A stretch of 7,377 bases of DNA from an uncultured Prevotella sp. (lineage in GTDB: Bacteria; Bacteroidota; Bacteroidia; Bacteroidales; Bacteroidaceae). Each line of letters starts with the position of its first letter. The stretch's first letter is position 1. The notes under the pieces are model-generated. The model was given only the letters and a program-made list of their open reading frames with translations. It had not been told where the DNA came from and made no database searches. The stretch spans positions 1 to 7,377 of the forward strand of contig CALGRN010000037.1 of assembly GCA_937880835.1 (NCBI GenBank), given 5' to 3'. Positions 1 to 5,760 of the stretch are shown one piece after another. A program made the translations under genes and the position numbers.

Positions 1-2
1 AG

Positions 3-950
3 AACGCCTTTCTCGGACTGGAACACCGCTACCACACGCTGATGCAGGTGTTCCGTCGGCACAACGAGAACTATGAGAAACAGGTGGAAGCAGGCATGAA
101 AGCAAAAGGTACACTGGAAAAGTACCGTGTCGTTTACAAGCACCTGCAAGAGTTCCTCGACATCCGCTACCATGTGAAGGACATCGCCCTAAAAGAGCTT
201 ACTCCCGCTTTCATCTCCGACTTCGAGATGTTCCTGCGCACGGACAAGCACTGCTGCACCAATACCGTGTGGCTGTACGTCTGCCCGTTACGGACGATGG
301 TATTCATCGCCATCAACAACGAGTGGCTGACGCGCGACCCGTTCCGCGAGTATGAAATCAAGAAGGAGGAAACAACACGCAGTTTCCTGACCAAAGATGA
401 GATCCGCCTGCTGATGGAGGGGAAACTGAAAAACGCCAAACAGGAATTGTACCGCGACCTCTACCTGTTCTGCGCCTTCACGGGGCTGTCGTTCGCGGAT
501 ATGCGCAACCTTACGGAAGAGAATATCCGCACCTACTTCGACGAACACGAGTGGATAAACATCAACCGCCAGAAAACGGGCGTGGTGTCCAACATCCGCC
601 TGCTCGACATCGCCAACCGCATAATCGGCAAATACCGGGGACTGTGCGGGGACGGCAGGATATTTCCCGTTCCGCATTATAACACGTGCCTTGCCGGTAT
701 CCGTGCCGTCGCCAAGCGTTGCGGCATCACCAAGCATATCACGTGGCATCAGAGCCGCCACACGGCAGCCACGACAGTTTTCCTTTCCAACGGCGTACCC
801 ATCGAAACGGTCAGCTCCATGCTTGGACACAAGAGCATAAAGACGACGCAGATTTACGCGAAGATAACCAAAGAAAAACTCAATCAGGATATGGAAAACC
901 TTGCCGCAAGGTTAAACAACGTCGAGGAATTTGCAGGTTGCACCATCTAA
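3..950 (+). CDS. Tyrosine recombinase (integrase) of a Bacteroidales conjugative transposon, 5' end cut by window
   Basis: The reading frame is open to the left edge, so the N-terminus lies outside the window. About 315 residues are visible, against roughly 400 for this family. Numbering from the first in-window Met (position 42), an N-terminal SAM-like core-binding domain spans about residues 1-105 and the catalytic domain about 115-285. Catalytic residues visible are Lys178, His236-x-x-Arg239, His263 and the nucleophile Tyr272 (LGHKSIKTTQIYAK). The usual first Arg, in the TGLR-type motif, is Ser150 (TGLSFADM). The same substitution is known in IntDOT of CTnDOT, so it marks this subfamily rather than a broken enzyme. 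Its role is cutting and joining attachment sites for integration and, with Xis-type helpers, excision. It is followed after 12 nt by the RhuM-like gene, probably in one transcript. Family assignment is very secure; the exact element is not determined. Confidence 0.95.
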   Translation, partial: NAFLGLEHRYHTLMQVFRRHNENYEKQVEAGMKAKGTLEKYRVVYKHLQEFLDIRYHVKDIALKELTPAFISDFEMFLRTDKHCCTNTVWLYVCPLRTMVFIAINNEWLTRDPFREYEIKKEETTRSFLTKDEIRLLMEGKLKNAKQELYRDLYLFCAFTGLSFADMRNLTEENIRTYFDEHEWININRQKTGVVSNIRLLDIANRIIGKYRGLCGDGRIFPVPHYNTCLAGIRAVAKRCGITKHITWHQSRHTAATTVFLSNGVPIETVSSMLGHKSIKTTQIYAKITKEKLNQDMENLAARLNNVEEFAGCTI

Positions 951-962
951 AAAAGAGGAGCC

Positions 963-1325
963 ATGAAACGTGACATAATCATCATAGAGGACAAGGCGGT
1001 CAGCGTAACCGGTAACGATGTGTGGATGACCGCCACCGAAATAGCCGGACTGTTCCATACGACCGTCCCGGCAGTGAACGCCGTCATCAAAGCCGTCCGC
1101 AAGTCTGACGTGCTGAACGACTACAAGGTGTGCCGCTACATGCAGCTTGAAAACGGGCTGTACGCGGACGTGTACGCGCCTGAAATCATTATTCTGATTG
1201 CTTTTCGGCTGAACACCTACAACACCTACCTGTTCCGCATGTGGCTGGTAGGAAAGGTTCTCTCACAAGAGAAGCGGCAAACATACGTGATGTTTATACA
1301 GAACGGAAAAACTGCGTACTGTTGA
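963..1325 (+). CDS. Small RhuM-like (virulence RhuM family) DNA-binding protein
   Basis: This 120-aa protein starts at an ATG preceded by a purine-rich AGAGGAG (954-960) and lies 12 nt after the integrase stop. Residues about 20-48 (VWMTATEIAGLF, then VNAVIKAV) form a helix-turn-helix of the kind at the N-terminus of RhuM proteins. Residues about 70-97 (YAPEIIILIAFRLNTY, then LFRMW) match the RhuM pattern of a Tyr-containing strand, a hydrophobic I-I-A-F/Y-R-[VL]-N helix and F-R-x-W. Full RhuM proteins are over 300 aa, so this is a minimal version with only the DNA-binding core. Small proteins of this type following the integrase fit a backbone gene of the element, perhaps regulating integrase or att-site events, but the function is inferred. 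The Hachiman operon converges on it from the right. The C-terminus runs close to the AT-rich junction, so a slightly altered end cannot be excluded. Confidence 0.75.
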   Translation: MKRDIIIIEDKAVSVTGNDVWMTATEIAGLFHTTVPAVNAVIKAVRKSDVLNDYKVCRYMQLENGLYADVYAPEIIILIAFRLNTYNTYLFRMWLVGKVLSQEKRQTYVMFIQNGKTAYC

Positions 1326-1427
1326 AGATATCAAATGAAAATTATACGAAAGAATTTCTATATGGATCCTTATCTAAATAGCCATATCATATCTCAAAAA
1401 ATATAGAGGTAATAATATGGCTATTAT
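1326..1427. other. Convergent intergenic region and probable left junction of the AT-rich cargo
   Basis: These 102 bases lie between the stop of the + strand RhuM-like gene and the stop of minus-strand hamB. No ORF is credible here. Base composition changes abruptly from the GC-richer backbone to AT-rich sequence right after position ~1325. The stretch holds the inverted repeat described separately and little else. The junction placement rests on composition only. Confidence 0.5.
1377..1425. repeat. 11-bp perfect inverted repeat downstream of hamB, possible weak terminator
   Basis: AATAGCCATAT at 1377-1387 is the exact reverse complement of ATATGGCTATT at 1415-1425, separated by a 27-nt loop. 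It begins 2 nt after the hamB stop codon on the minus strand, so it would fold at the 3' end of the hamAB transcript. Neither strand shows a clean T-run after the stem, so it is a weak terminator candidate at best. It may instead stabilise the mRNA 3' end or separate the two convergent operons. Confidence 0.45.
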
Positions 1428-3551
1428 TTAATTCTTTTGATTTGTCGTTATGCAACGAATTCCGTTCATAAAATGTTTTAATATATATTTGTCAAATGAA
1501 TGGAGATTAGGTATTTTTTGTTCAAGGTATTCAATTCCTATCGTGTTAAATTCCTGTATAACGATTGTAATCTCTTTAGAATCGTCTTCAAGATTTATAA
1601 GACCTGCATTTTGTATCTTTTTACTAATCATCCTCGGTAATCCGTATTCTTCAAGTTGAAATACAATTTTAGGTAAAAAGGCATTTGATGCTTTATATAC
1701 AAAATTGGCGATATTTGAGGAATTAGGATAAAGTTCTTGACGTATAATATTAATTACCGCAATAATAGATGAGAGATTAAAGGATACATATCTTTCAAAT
1801 GTAAATATATCCTCATATGTAATACCATAATCTTTTACTGTGTTATATAGCTCTTTTATAGTCATTTTCCATCCATTACTACATGCACATGCATAATACC
1901 GTAAATGTCCTTTTCGATGATATTCCAAAATTTCTATGATATCTCCTAAAGCATCCCTCCATTCCCATGTATTATTGTTTTGTAAAGCATCGCAATTTGT
2001 TGGCCAATTGGAATCAGTTTTCAATTTTTCCGCAATTATCTTTAACATTGATGGTTTACAACTTCTGATTTGTGGTATTCTTTCAATTCTATGCCAAATA
2101 TCCGTTCCAAGAAGTTCTATCATTTCATCTTGATATCGTTGAATTTTTACATATTGTTCATTATTCAATTTTATACCGGGGTCATTTCCATCAAGTTTTT
2201 TTACTACATCATCAGGAAACTCTAATCTCAATTTAGTATTTTCTTGACTTGGTGGCTCTTCAAGCATATAGACACGACCTACAAAATAACGAAACATTCT
2301 GCCTGCGCGTCCAATGATGTTGCGAAAGGTAAAATAATCAATCTTATGAGCCCCGTTCTTATTTGACCATAAAACGACACTCTCTGCTTGAGTATTTACT
2401 CCTTCAATTATAGACGAGGTCGATACCAAATAATCTAACCCATTCTGTTCTTCAAATAGTTTTATTTGAATTTGACTAAGAGAACGATGTAGCTGACCAT
2501 TATGAATACCAATACCATGTTTGACTAAATCTTTAAGAATATACTTTTCTCCATAATTGCATTCCAGCCAATCAGAAAAATTAGCAAGCAGTTCAGAGTC
2601 TTTATTATATAAATTTCTGTTAAGAATTGTTGTTACTTCTTCAATTCCCTTATATGTGCCGGTATATATCAAAGCTTTACCTATACCTGTATTTATTAAT
2701 TCAATAAGTTTACGTGTCTTAAAACTCTGTTTATCTTCATTCTTTGGTCTGCTTTTATATAACCGCCATGCATGCGTTACAACGGTCTTAAAATCCATAC
2801 GCAGAAATGTCATCCCTTCAGTGAATACATTTTCTTCTATTTCATGGATATTTGGGGCAAGATAATATCTTTGTTTAGCTTTCTTTCCGAGTTCTACCAT
2901 TGAACTGAGTAAAGTGGAGCTTCTTTCAAGATCAAAATTTGTACTTGCCTTATAAAACTCATCAACGATTAGAATATCAATTGAAGGAAGTTTATCTATA
3001 TAGGCAAAAGCTCTTTCTTGCGGAAATACCAATATGTTTTTCTCCGCAAGTTCTACATCTGTTGTTGTAATTATTTTATATTGATGAGAGAATTTTCGGC
3101 AAATTCGTCTTCTTGTTTCATCTGCAAGAGCAACCGTAGGTACTAATATTACAACATTAATTGGTTGTTTAATCGCAATAAATGCATCAATAACAAAACT
3201 TTTACCAAAACTTGTAGGAGCACTCACCGCAACGCTTTTCCCTTCTAATAACTTCTTTAATACCTGTGATTGAGCAGTATGTAAGACACAAGGTTTTCTT
3301 TCTCCAATATTAACTTTAAAAACTTCACATACAAACCGATCTTCCCAAGATGCAGTATATGTATCAATATACGGTAAAAGCCCCACTTCACGAATAAGAT
3401 GGTTGACTAATTCCATATATGAATTATTGTTAGTACCATTAATCTCATGAAGTAATGTAATTACTTTGGATCTTGCATTACTTATATCACCAGCATTTAG
3501 AACATTACTTATATCTAAACATGTATTATATATATCATTCGTCTGCATCAT
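1428..3551 (-). CDS. hamB: HamB, superfamily 2 helicase of the Hachiman anti-phage system
   Basis: This 707-aa protein has a full set of SF2 (Ski2-like) helicase motifs: a Q-motif-like HTAQSQVL (91-98), Walker A APTSFGKS (111-118, Lys117), motif Ia VILVPTVALADE (134-145), motif II ILIVDEFY (193-200, Asp197/Glu198), LAPN (231-234) in the motif III position, motif V STSSIIEGVN (377-386) and motif VI NIIGRAGRMFR (411-421). The helical C-terminal ~280 residues have no recognisable catalytic motif. In Hachiman systems HamB binds HamA, holds its nuclease in check and senses damaged or invading DNA, releasing HamA activity. The ATG start, with tandem ATGs at 3551 and 3548, lies 17 bp inside the end of hamA, so the two are translationally coupled. 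Motif II is DEFY rather than DEAD/DEAH; the Asp-Glu pair needed for ATP hydrolysis is intact. The HamB call rests mainly on the adjacent hamA; the helicase call alone is near certain. Confidence 0.92.
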   Translation of the reverse strand: MMQTNDIYNTCLDISNVLNAGDISNARSKVITLLHEINGTNNNSYMELVNHLIREVGLLPYIDTYTASWEDRFVCEVFKVNIGERKPCVLHTAQSQVLKKLLEGKSVAVSAPTSFGKSFVIDAFIAIKQPINVVILVPTVALADETRRRICRKFSHQYKIITTTDVELAEKNILVFPQERAFAYIDKLPSIDILIVDEFYKASTNFDLERSSTLLSSMVELGKKAKQRYYLAPNIHEIEENVFTEGMTFLRMDFKTVVTHAWRLYKSRPKNEDKQSFKTRKLIELINTGIGKALIYTGTYKGIEEVTTILNRNLYNKDSELLANFSDWLECNYGEKYILKDLVKHGIGIHNGQLHRSLSQIQIKLFEEQNGLDYLVSTSSIIEGVNTQAESVVLWSNKNGAHKIDYFTFRNIIGRAGRMFRYFVGRVYMLEEPPSQENTKLRLEFPDDVVKKLDGNDPGIKLNNEQYVKIQRYQDEMIELLGTDIWHRIERIPQIRSCKPSMLKIIAEKLKTDSNWPTNCDALQNNNTWEWRDALGDIIEILEYHRKGHLRYYACACSNGWKMTIKELYNTVKDYGITYEDIFTFERYVSFNLSSIIAVINIIRQELYPNSSNIANFVYKASNAFLPKIVFQLEEYGLPRMISKKIQNAGLINLEDDSKEITIVIQEFNTIGIEYLEQKIPNLHSFDKYILKHFMNGIRCITTNQKN

Positions 3552-4476
3552 TTTTGAGATTTTTTGCTTGTGAAATAAACCAGTTTACTATTTTTGTTTT
3601 ATCAGGAACAGGAAAAAGAATCAAATGAAAGTTTATTTCCGAATACTTATGAACAGAACTAAGCTTGTTGATCTGCTTCTTAAAAAACGAATGAGCACGA
3701 TCTCTATGAAAAGAAATAATACTATTTTTATACTCATCACTCATTTCAGTAGTACTTGCTGTTATCTGGCATTCATGTAATAAAAGAATAGGTATATGTA
3801 GTTTGGGTTTTATTTCGTCAATGGAAGTATTCTCATCGAAACATTCTTTTATCTTTTTAAGTAATGTTTGGTTTTCAATTTGTTTATCAAGTTCATTGAG
3901 ATTGGTCATTATTCCGCATTCCTTTTTCATAATAGGTTTGCGCAACATTTGTTCAACAGAATTTATTGGTTCGTATAATCGCGCATCCTCAAGAGAATTA
4001 TAAAATTTAGCTTCTCCTAACCAAAGTTGAAAGCCTCCATTTGGGTCAATTACAATGTGTACAGAATCAGAGCCCTTTGCATTATCATTATCATTCTGTT
4101 TATAAAAAATTTTAGGTATTGCAGATAAGGCTTTATAATGGTTCTTCATTATGCCATATAGAATAATTTCCGCTATTTCACTTCCCTTTCCATTCTGCTC
4201 TTTGTCAACAAGTCGTAAATGTTTGGCAGCCTCAATAAGCCTACCGTAATCATTATCTATTAATTTCTCTCGTTCTTGTGCAGACAAAGCTGTTTCTGCA
4301 ATATTACTGAAAACAAATTCTTTGAATTGACGATATCTCCAACTGCCATCTTCAAAGCCATTAGCAACTGATAATAACCTGTCATTATGATCTGGATTTA
4401 TTTCTTGCTTTTTTGTATTAAAATTAACAAAACAATCATCAACTAATATATCAAAATTCCAAATTTTATTGCTCAT
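3535..4476 (-). CDS. hamA: HamA, DUF1837 PD-(D/E)xK nuclease effector of the Hachiman anti-phage system
   Basis: This 313-aa protein has the DUF1837/HamA signature. An acidic helix runs through residues 98-110 (GSEIAEIILYGIM; Glu100 and Glu103), followed by KGSDSVHI (134-141, Asp137) and LWLGEAKFY (151-159, Glu155-x-Lys157). The last two form the D...ExK catalytic pattern of PD-(D/E)xK nucleases, so the active site looks complete. The N-terminal ~90 residues are a separate region without a motif I recognise. In characterised Hachiman systems, HamA is a DNase released when its HamB partner engages abnormal DNA; it then degrades DNA in the infected cell and stops phage production. The gene lies 52 nt downstream of xre on the same strand and overlaps hamB by 17 bp, indicating one operon. 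Codons are AT-rich, unlike the flanking backbone, which suggests acquisition as cargo. Confidence 0.92.
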   Translation of the reverse strand: MSNKIWNFDILVDDCFVNFNTKKQEINPDHNDRLLSVANGFEDGSWRYRQFKEFVFSNIAETALSAQEREKLIDNDYGRLIEAAKHLRLVDKEQNGKGSEIAEIILYGIMKNHYKALSAIPKIFYKQNDNDNAKGSDSVHIVIDPNGGFQLWLGEAKFYNSLEDARLYEPINSVEQMLRKPIMKKECGIMTNLNELDKQIENQTLLKKIKECFDENTSIDEIKPKLHIPILLLHECQITASTTEMSDEYKNSIISFHRDRAHSFFKKQINKLSSVHKYSEINFHLILFPVPDKTKIVNWFISQAKNLKNDADE

Positions 4477-4528
4477 ACACTTTATTTACATGCTTAAAAA
4501 TGGTGAAACATCTATATTCCTTTAGATA

Positions 4529-4732
4529 CTATTTTTTTGTATGACAAATAAGTTCATGAACATCAACATCAAGCAAATTTGCAATACGAACAAATGTGTA
4601 CAAATCAGGTTGAGAATGATTATTACACCATTTAGATACTGTTGCAGGATCTTTCTGTAATTGTTTTGCCAACCATTTGCTCATAACTCCTTTTTCTGAT
4701 AGTACATTTTTAATGTTGTTTAAAATTGCCAT
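4529..4732 (-). CDS. Small Xre/Cro-family HTH regulator, first gene of the Hachiman operon
   Basis: This 67-aa protein is almost entirely a HTH_3-type domain: residues about 17-39 (MSKWLAKQLQKDPATVSKW) are the helix-turn-helix, followed by the typical QPDLYTFVRIANLLDVDVHEL helices (41-61). There is no ligand-binding or protease-linked extension, so it resembles the controller proteins of restriction-modification systems in size and shape. It shares strand and AT-rich composition with hamA and starts 52 nt before it, and a TAnnTTTG promoter box lies about 30 nt upstream of its ATG. The likely role is repression, or timed activation, of its own operon, probably through the palindrome at 4791-4810. 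That role is inferred. An antitoxin-like function is an alternative, but there is no small toxin gene beside it. Confidence 0.85.
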   Translation of the reverse strand: MAILNNIKNVLSEKGVMSKWLAKQLQKDPATVSKWCNNHSQPDLYTFVRIANLLDVDVHELICHTKK

Positions 4733-4761
4733 TACAATTAATTTTTAGATTGCGTTAAATG

Positions 4762-4769
4762 CAAAGTTA
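4762..4769 (-). promoter_or_regulatory. Candidate Bacteroidetes -7 promoter box for xre-hamA-hamB
   Basis: On the minus strand this reads TAACTTTG, an exact match to the Bacteroidetes -7 consensus TAnnTTTG. It lies about 30 nt upstream of the xre ATG, which predicts a short leader of roughly 20-25 nt. No good TTTG -33 box is visible about 20 nt further upstream; the palindrome at 4791-4810 occupies that place instead. A promoter lacking a -33 box and carrying an adjacent operator would suit regulator-controlled expression. Confidence 0.55.
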
Positions 4770-4790
4770 CAACTTTTTATTAACTATATG

Positions 4791-4810
4791 AATTTCTAAC
4801 GATAGAAATT
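4791..4810. promoter_or_regulatory. Near-perfect 20-bp palindrome, candidate operator for the Xre regulator
   Basis: AATTTCTA (4791-4798) and TAGAAATT (4803-4810) are exact reverse complements around a 4-nt centre, ACGA, whose middle C-G also pairs, leaving a single mismatched pair. The site lies 21-40 nt upstream of the xre -7 box on the minus strand, over and beyond the expected -33 position. Its size and symmetry fit a dimeric Xre/Cro protein. Binding by the neighbouring Xre protein is an inference from position. Confidence 0.5.
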
Positions 4811-4832
4811 GGTTGGATCAATCAAAAAACTG

Positions 4833-4851
4833 GTTTTAAGGTCATTAAAAC
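4833..4851 (-). terminator. Weak hairpin with T-run on the minus strand, possible second terminator
   Basis: GTTTTAA (4833-4839) and TTAAAAC (4845-4851) form a 7-bp stem with a 5-nt loop. Read on the minus strand, the stem is followed after three bases by six Ts (complement of 4824-4829). The stem is AT-rich and weak. It could back up the stronger terminator at 4871-4902 and keep leftward transcription of the HTH_17 genes out of xre. It could also be a regulatory element. Confidence 0.3.
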
Positions 4852-4870
4852 ACCCAAGTATATAAAAAGT

Positions 4871-4902
4871 AAACGGGCAGCACCACAAAATGTCGCCCGT
4901 TT
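4871..4902. terminator. Bidirectional rho-independent terminator at the cargo/backbone border
   Basis: AAACGGGC (4871-4878) pairs perfectly with GCCCGTTT (4895-4902) across a 16-nt loop. On the + strand the stem is followed by CCTTTTT; on the minus strand by ACTTTTTATA, so both directions have a T-run. It lies 20 nt past the stop of the leftward HTH_17 gene that ends at 4923, making it the terminator of that operon. It should also shield xre-hamA-hamB from leftward read-through. Confidence 0.8.
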
Positions 4903-4922
4903 CCTTTTTCATGTTGGCCGCC

Positions 4923-5228
4923 TCACTCCAGCGGCTTGCGGTAGTTCGCTTCCAGCACCTCGCGCAGCCCCGTTTCCGGGTAAAGCACCTTCCCTCCCAA
5001 AAGTATGAAGGGCAACACGCGGTTGTTGCGGTATTCCTGCAAGGTGCGCCGGCTCACACGGAGCAGTTCCGACACCTCGCCGTCCGTCAGGTAACGTTCC
5101 CCGTCCAGCGGAGGACGGTAGCTTTCCAGAAATGCGGACAGCCATTTCGAGCCTTTGCGCATATCCTGCACCACAGAGGCTATCGGCTCGTCTTCCATCG
5201 TAAAAACATCGTTGTTCTCGTTCATCAT
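4923..5228 (-). CDS. HTH_17 (excisionase-like) DNA-binding protein, second gene of the leftward pair
   Basis: This 101-aa protein has a MerR/excisionase-type winged helix in its C-terminal half: YLTDGEVSELLRVSRRTLQEYR (46-67), followed by the wing strand VLPFILLGGKVLYP (71-84). The ATG at 5228 is preferred. The frame stays open upstream only to a TTG at 5291, which would overlap the preceding gene, and the shorter form matches the ~100-aa size of its relatives. Spacing to the upstream HTH_17 stop is 31 nt, so the two probably form one leftward operon ending at the terminator at 4871-4902. It probably binds DNA in excision or regulation of the element, either as an Xis-like bending protein or as a repressor; the sequence cannot tell which. 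Confidence 0.82.
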   Translation of the reverse strand: MMNENNDVFTMEDEPIASVVQDMRKGSKWLSAFLESYRPPLDGERYLTDGEVSELLRVSRRTLQEYRNNRVLPFILLGGKVLYPETGLREVLEANYRKPLE

Positions 5229-5259
5229 AACTTCGGATTCAGTGGGTGAATAAATCAAA

Positions 5260-5559
5260 TCATCTGCCGTGCGGATAGAGCGTGCCGACAAGCGGTATCA
5301 GCCGCTTCACCTCCTCTGGCTTGTAATAGAACCTGCGGTTTATCTGCGAGTAGCCGATAAGCCGCCTGTCACGCAGCGTCTGCAACGTGCGCGGGCTTAT
5401 TCTCAACTGCCCGCAGACCTCCTCGCCCGTGAGCCATCTTTCCATGCGCCCCGTGTCGCTTTTGCGCCTCAGGGCGGCGACCTTCTCCGAGAGTGCGCCG
5501 AATGCCGCCACCATCATCTCGAAAGTCTTTTTCTCGATAGATACTATTTCCATATTCAT
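5260..5559 (-). CDS. HTH_17 (excisionase-like) DNA-binding protein, first gene of the leftward pair
   Basis: This 99-aa protein has an N-terminal helical stretch (about 7-32) followed by a winged helix: WLTGEEVCGQLRISPRTLQTLR (42-63), then the wing LIGYSQINRRFYYKPEEV (67-84). The frame is open to a TTG at 5601, but a TAnnTTTG promoter box at 5578-5585 lies downstream of that codon, so translation more likely starts at the ATG at 5559 (or the next one at 5553). It heads the leftward pair and faces the rightward HTH_17 pair across a divergent control region. The family includes recombination directionality factors and small repressors; DNA binding is secure and the precise role is not. Confidence 0.82.
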   Translation of the reverse strand: MNMEIVSIEKKTFEMMVAAFGALSEKVAALRRKSDTGRMERWLTGEEVCGQLRISPRTLQTLRDRRLIGYSQINRRFYYKPEEVKRLIPLVGTLYPHGR

Positions 5560-5577
5560 GTCATTTAGAGTTTGCCG

Positions 5578-5585
5578 CAAAGGTA
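5578..5585 (-). promoter_or_regulatory. Candidate Bacteroidetes -7 promoter box for the leftward HTH_17 pair
   Basis: On the minus strand this reads TACCTTTG, an exact match to TAnnTTTG. A CTTG at 5599-5602 (minus strand) is a near-match to the -33 TTTG, though its spacing from the box (13 nt) is shorter than the usual ~20. The start site would fall near 5570, giving a leader of about 10-15 nt before the ATG at 5559. This box decides against the TTG start at 5601. Confidence 0.55.
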
Positions 5586-5677
5586 ACGAAACGGCATACA
5601 AGACGTATCGTTTTCCGCTGAAAGGCTGCCTGTTGCGCCGTTTGACCGGGTTACGGAGCCATCTTCCGCAAAAATCT

Positions 5678-5692
5678 TACGTGAGTCACGTA
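5678..5692. promoter_or_regulatory. 15-bp perfect palindrome in the divergent regulator region, candidate operator
   Basis: TACGTGA (5678-5684) and TCACGTA (5686-5692) are exact inverted repeats around a single G. The hexamer GTGAGT occurs inside it at 5681-5686 and again just outside at 5693-5698, adding a partial direct repeat. It lies about 70 nt upstream of the ATG of the rightward operon and about 95 bp beyond the leftward promoter box. A dimeric regulator, either one of the HTH_17 proteins or an RteC-type activator encoded elsewhere in the element, could bind it. Confidence 0.5.
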
Positions 5693-5760
5693 GTGAGTTG
5701 TTAAAGCCCCTTTTGTTTATTGCCGAATTTTGTCGCAGAAACAAAAAGAAAGGACTGAAC

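Larger units (their letters stand above)
5560..5760. other. Divergent control region between the two HTH_17 gene pairs
   Basis: This ~200-bp stretch has no credible gene and separates the leftward and rightward regulator pairs. It contains the leftward promoter box and the palindrome at 5678-5692. No exact TAnnTTTG is seen for the rightward genes; the closest is GAATTTTG at 5725-5732, with a TTTTG at 5711-5715 upstream at poor spacing. In CTnDOT the corresponding upstream region of the xis operon is where RteC activates excision genes, so absence of a good constitutive promoter on that side fits a promoter needing an activator. That comparison is by position only. Confidence 0.5.

Noticed and set aside
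288..830. 180-codon open frame on the minus strand
   Set aside because: It lies wholly antisense to the integrase, whose catalytic motifs are clear, and its translation shows no recognisable domain.
2557..2865. 102-codon open frame on the + strand
   Set aside because: It is antisense to the helicase domain of hamB and has no credible ribosome-binding site or domain.
4529..4732. Xre protein as antitoxin of a toxin-antitoxin pair
   Set aside because: No small toxin ORF is adjacent; the next gene is full-length hamA, so a regulator of the defence operon is the simpler reading.
4733..4922. Possible CRISPR array, tRNA or attachment site in the intergenic region right of xre
   Set aside because: There is no repeat-spacer periodicity, no cloverleaf and no duplicated core sequence. 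The repeats found are inverted and fit a promoter/operator and terminators.
5229..5291. Extended start (TTG at 5291) for the second leftward HTH_17 gene
   Set aside because: It would overlap the upstream gene by 32 bp and uses a rare start codon; the ATG at 5228 gives a protein the size of its relatives.
5698..5760. N-terminal extension of the xis2c-like protein from a TTG start
   Set aside because: The extension would begin in the control region next to the palindrome. The ATG at 5761 has a purine-rich ribosome-binding signal and gives the expected size.
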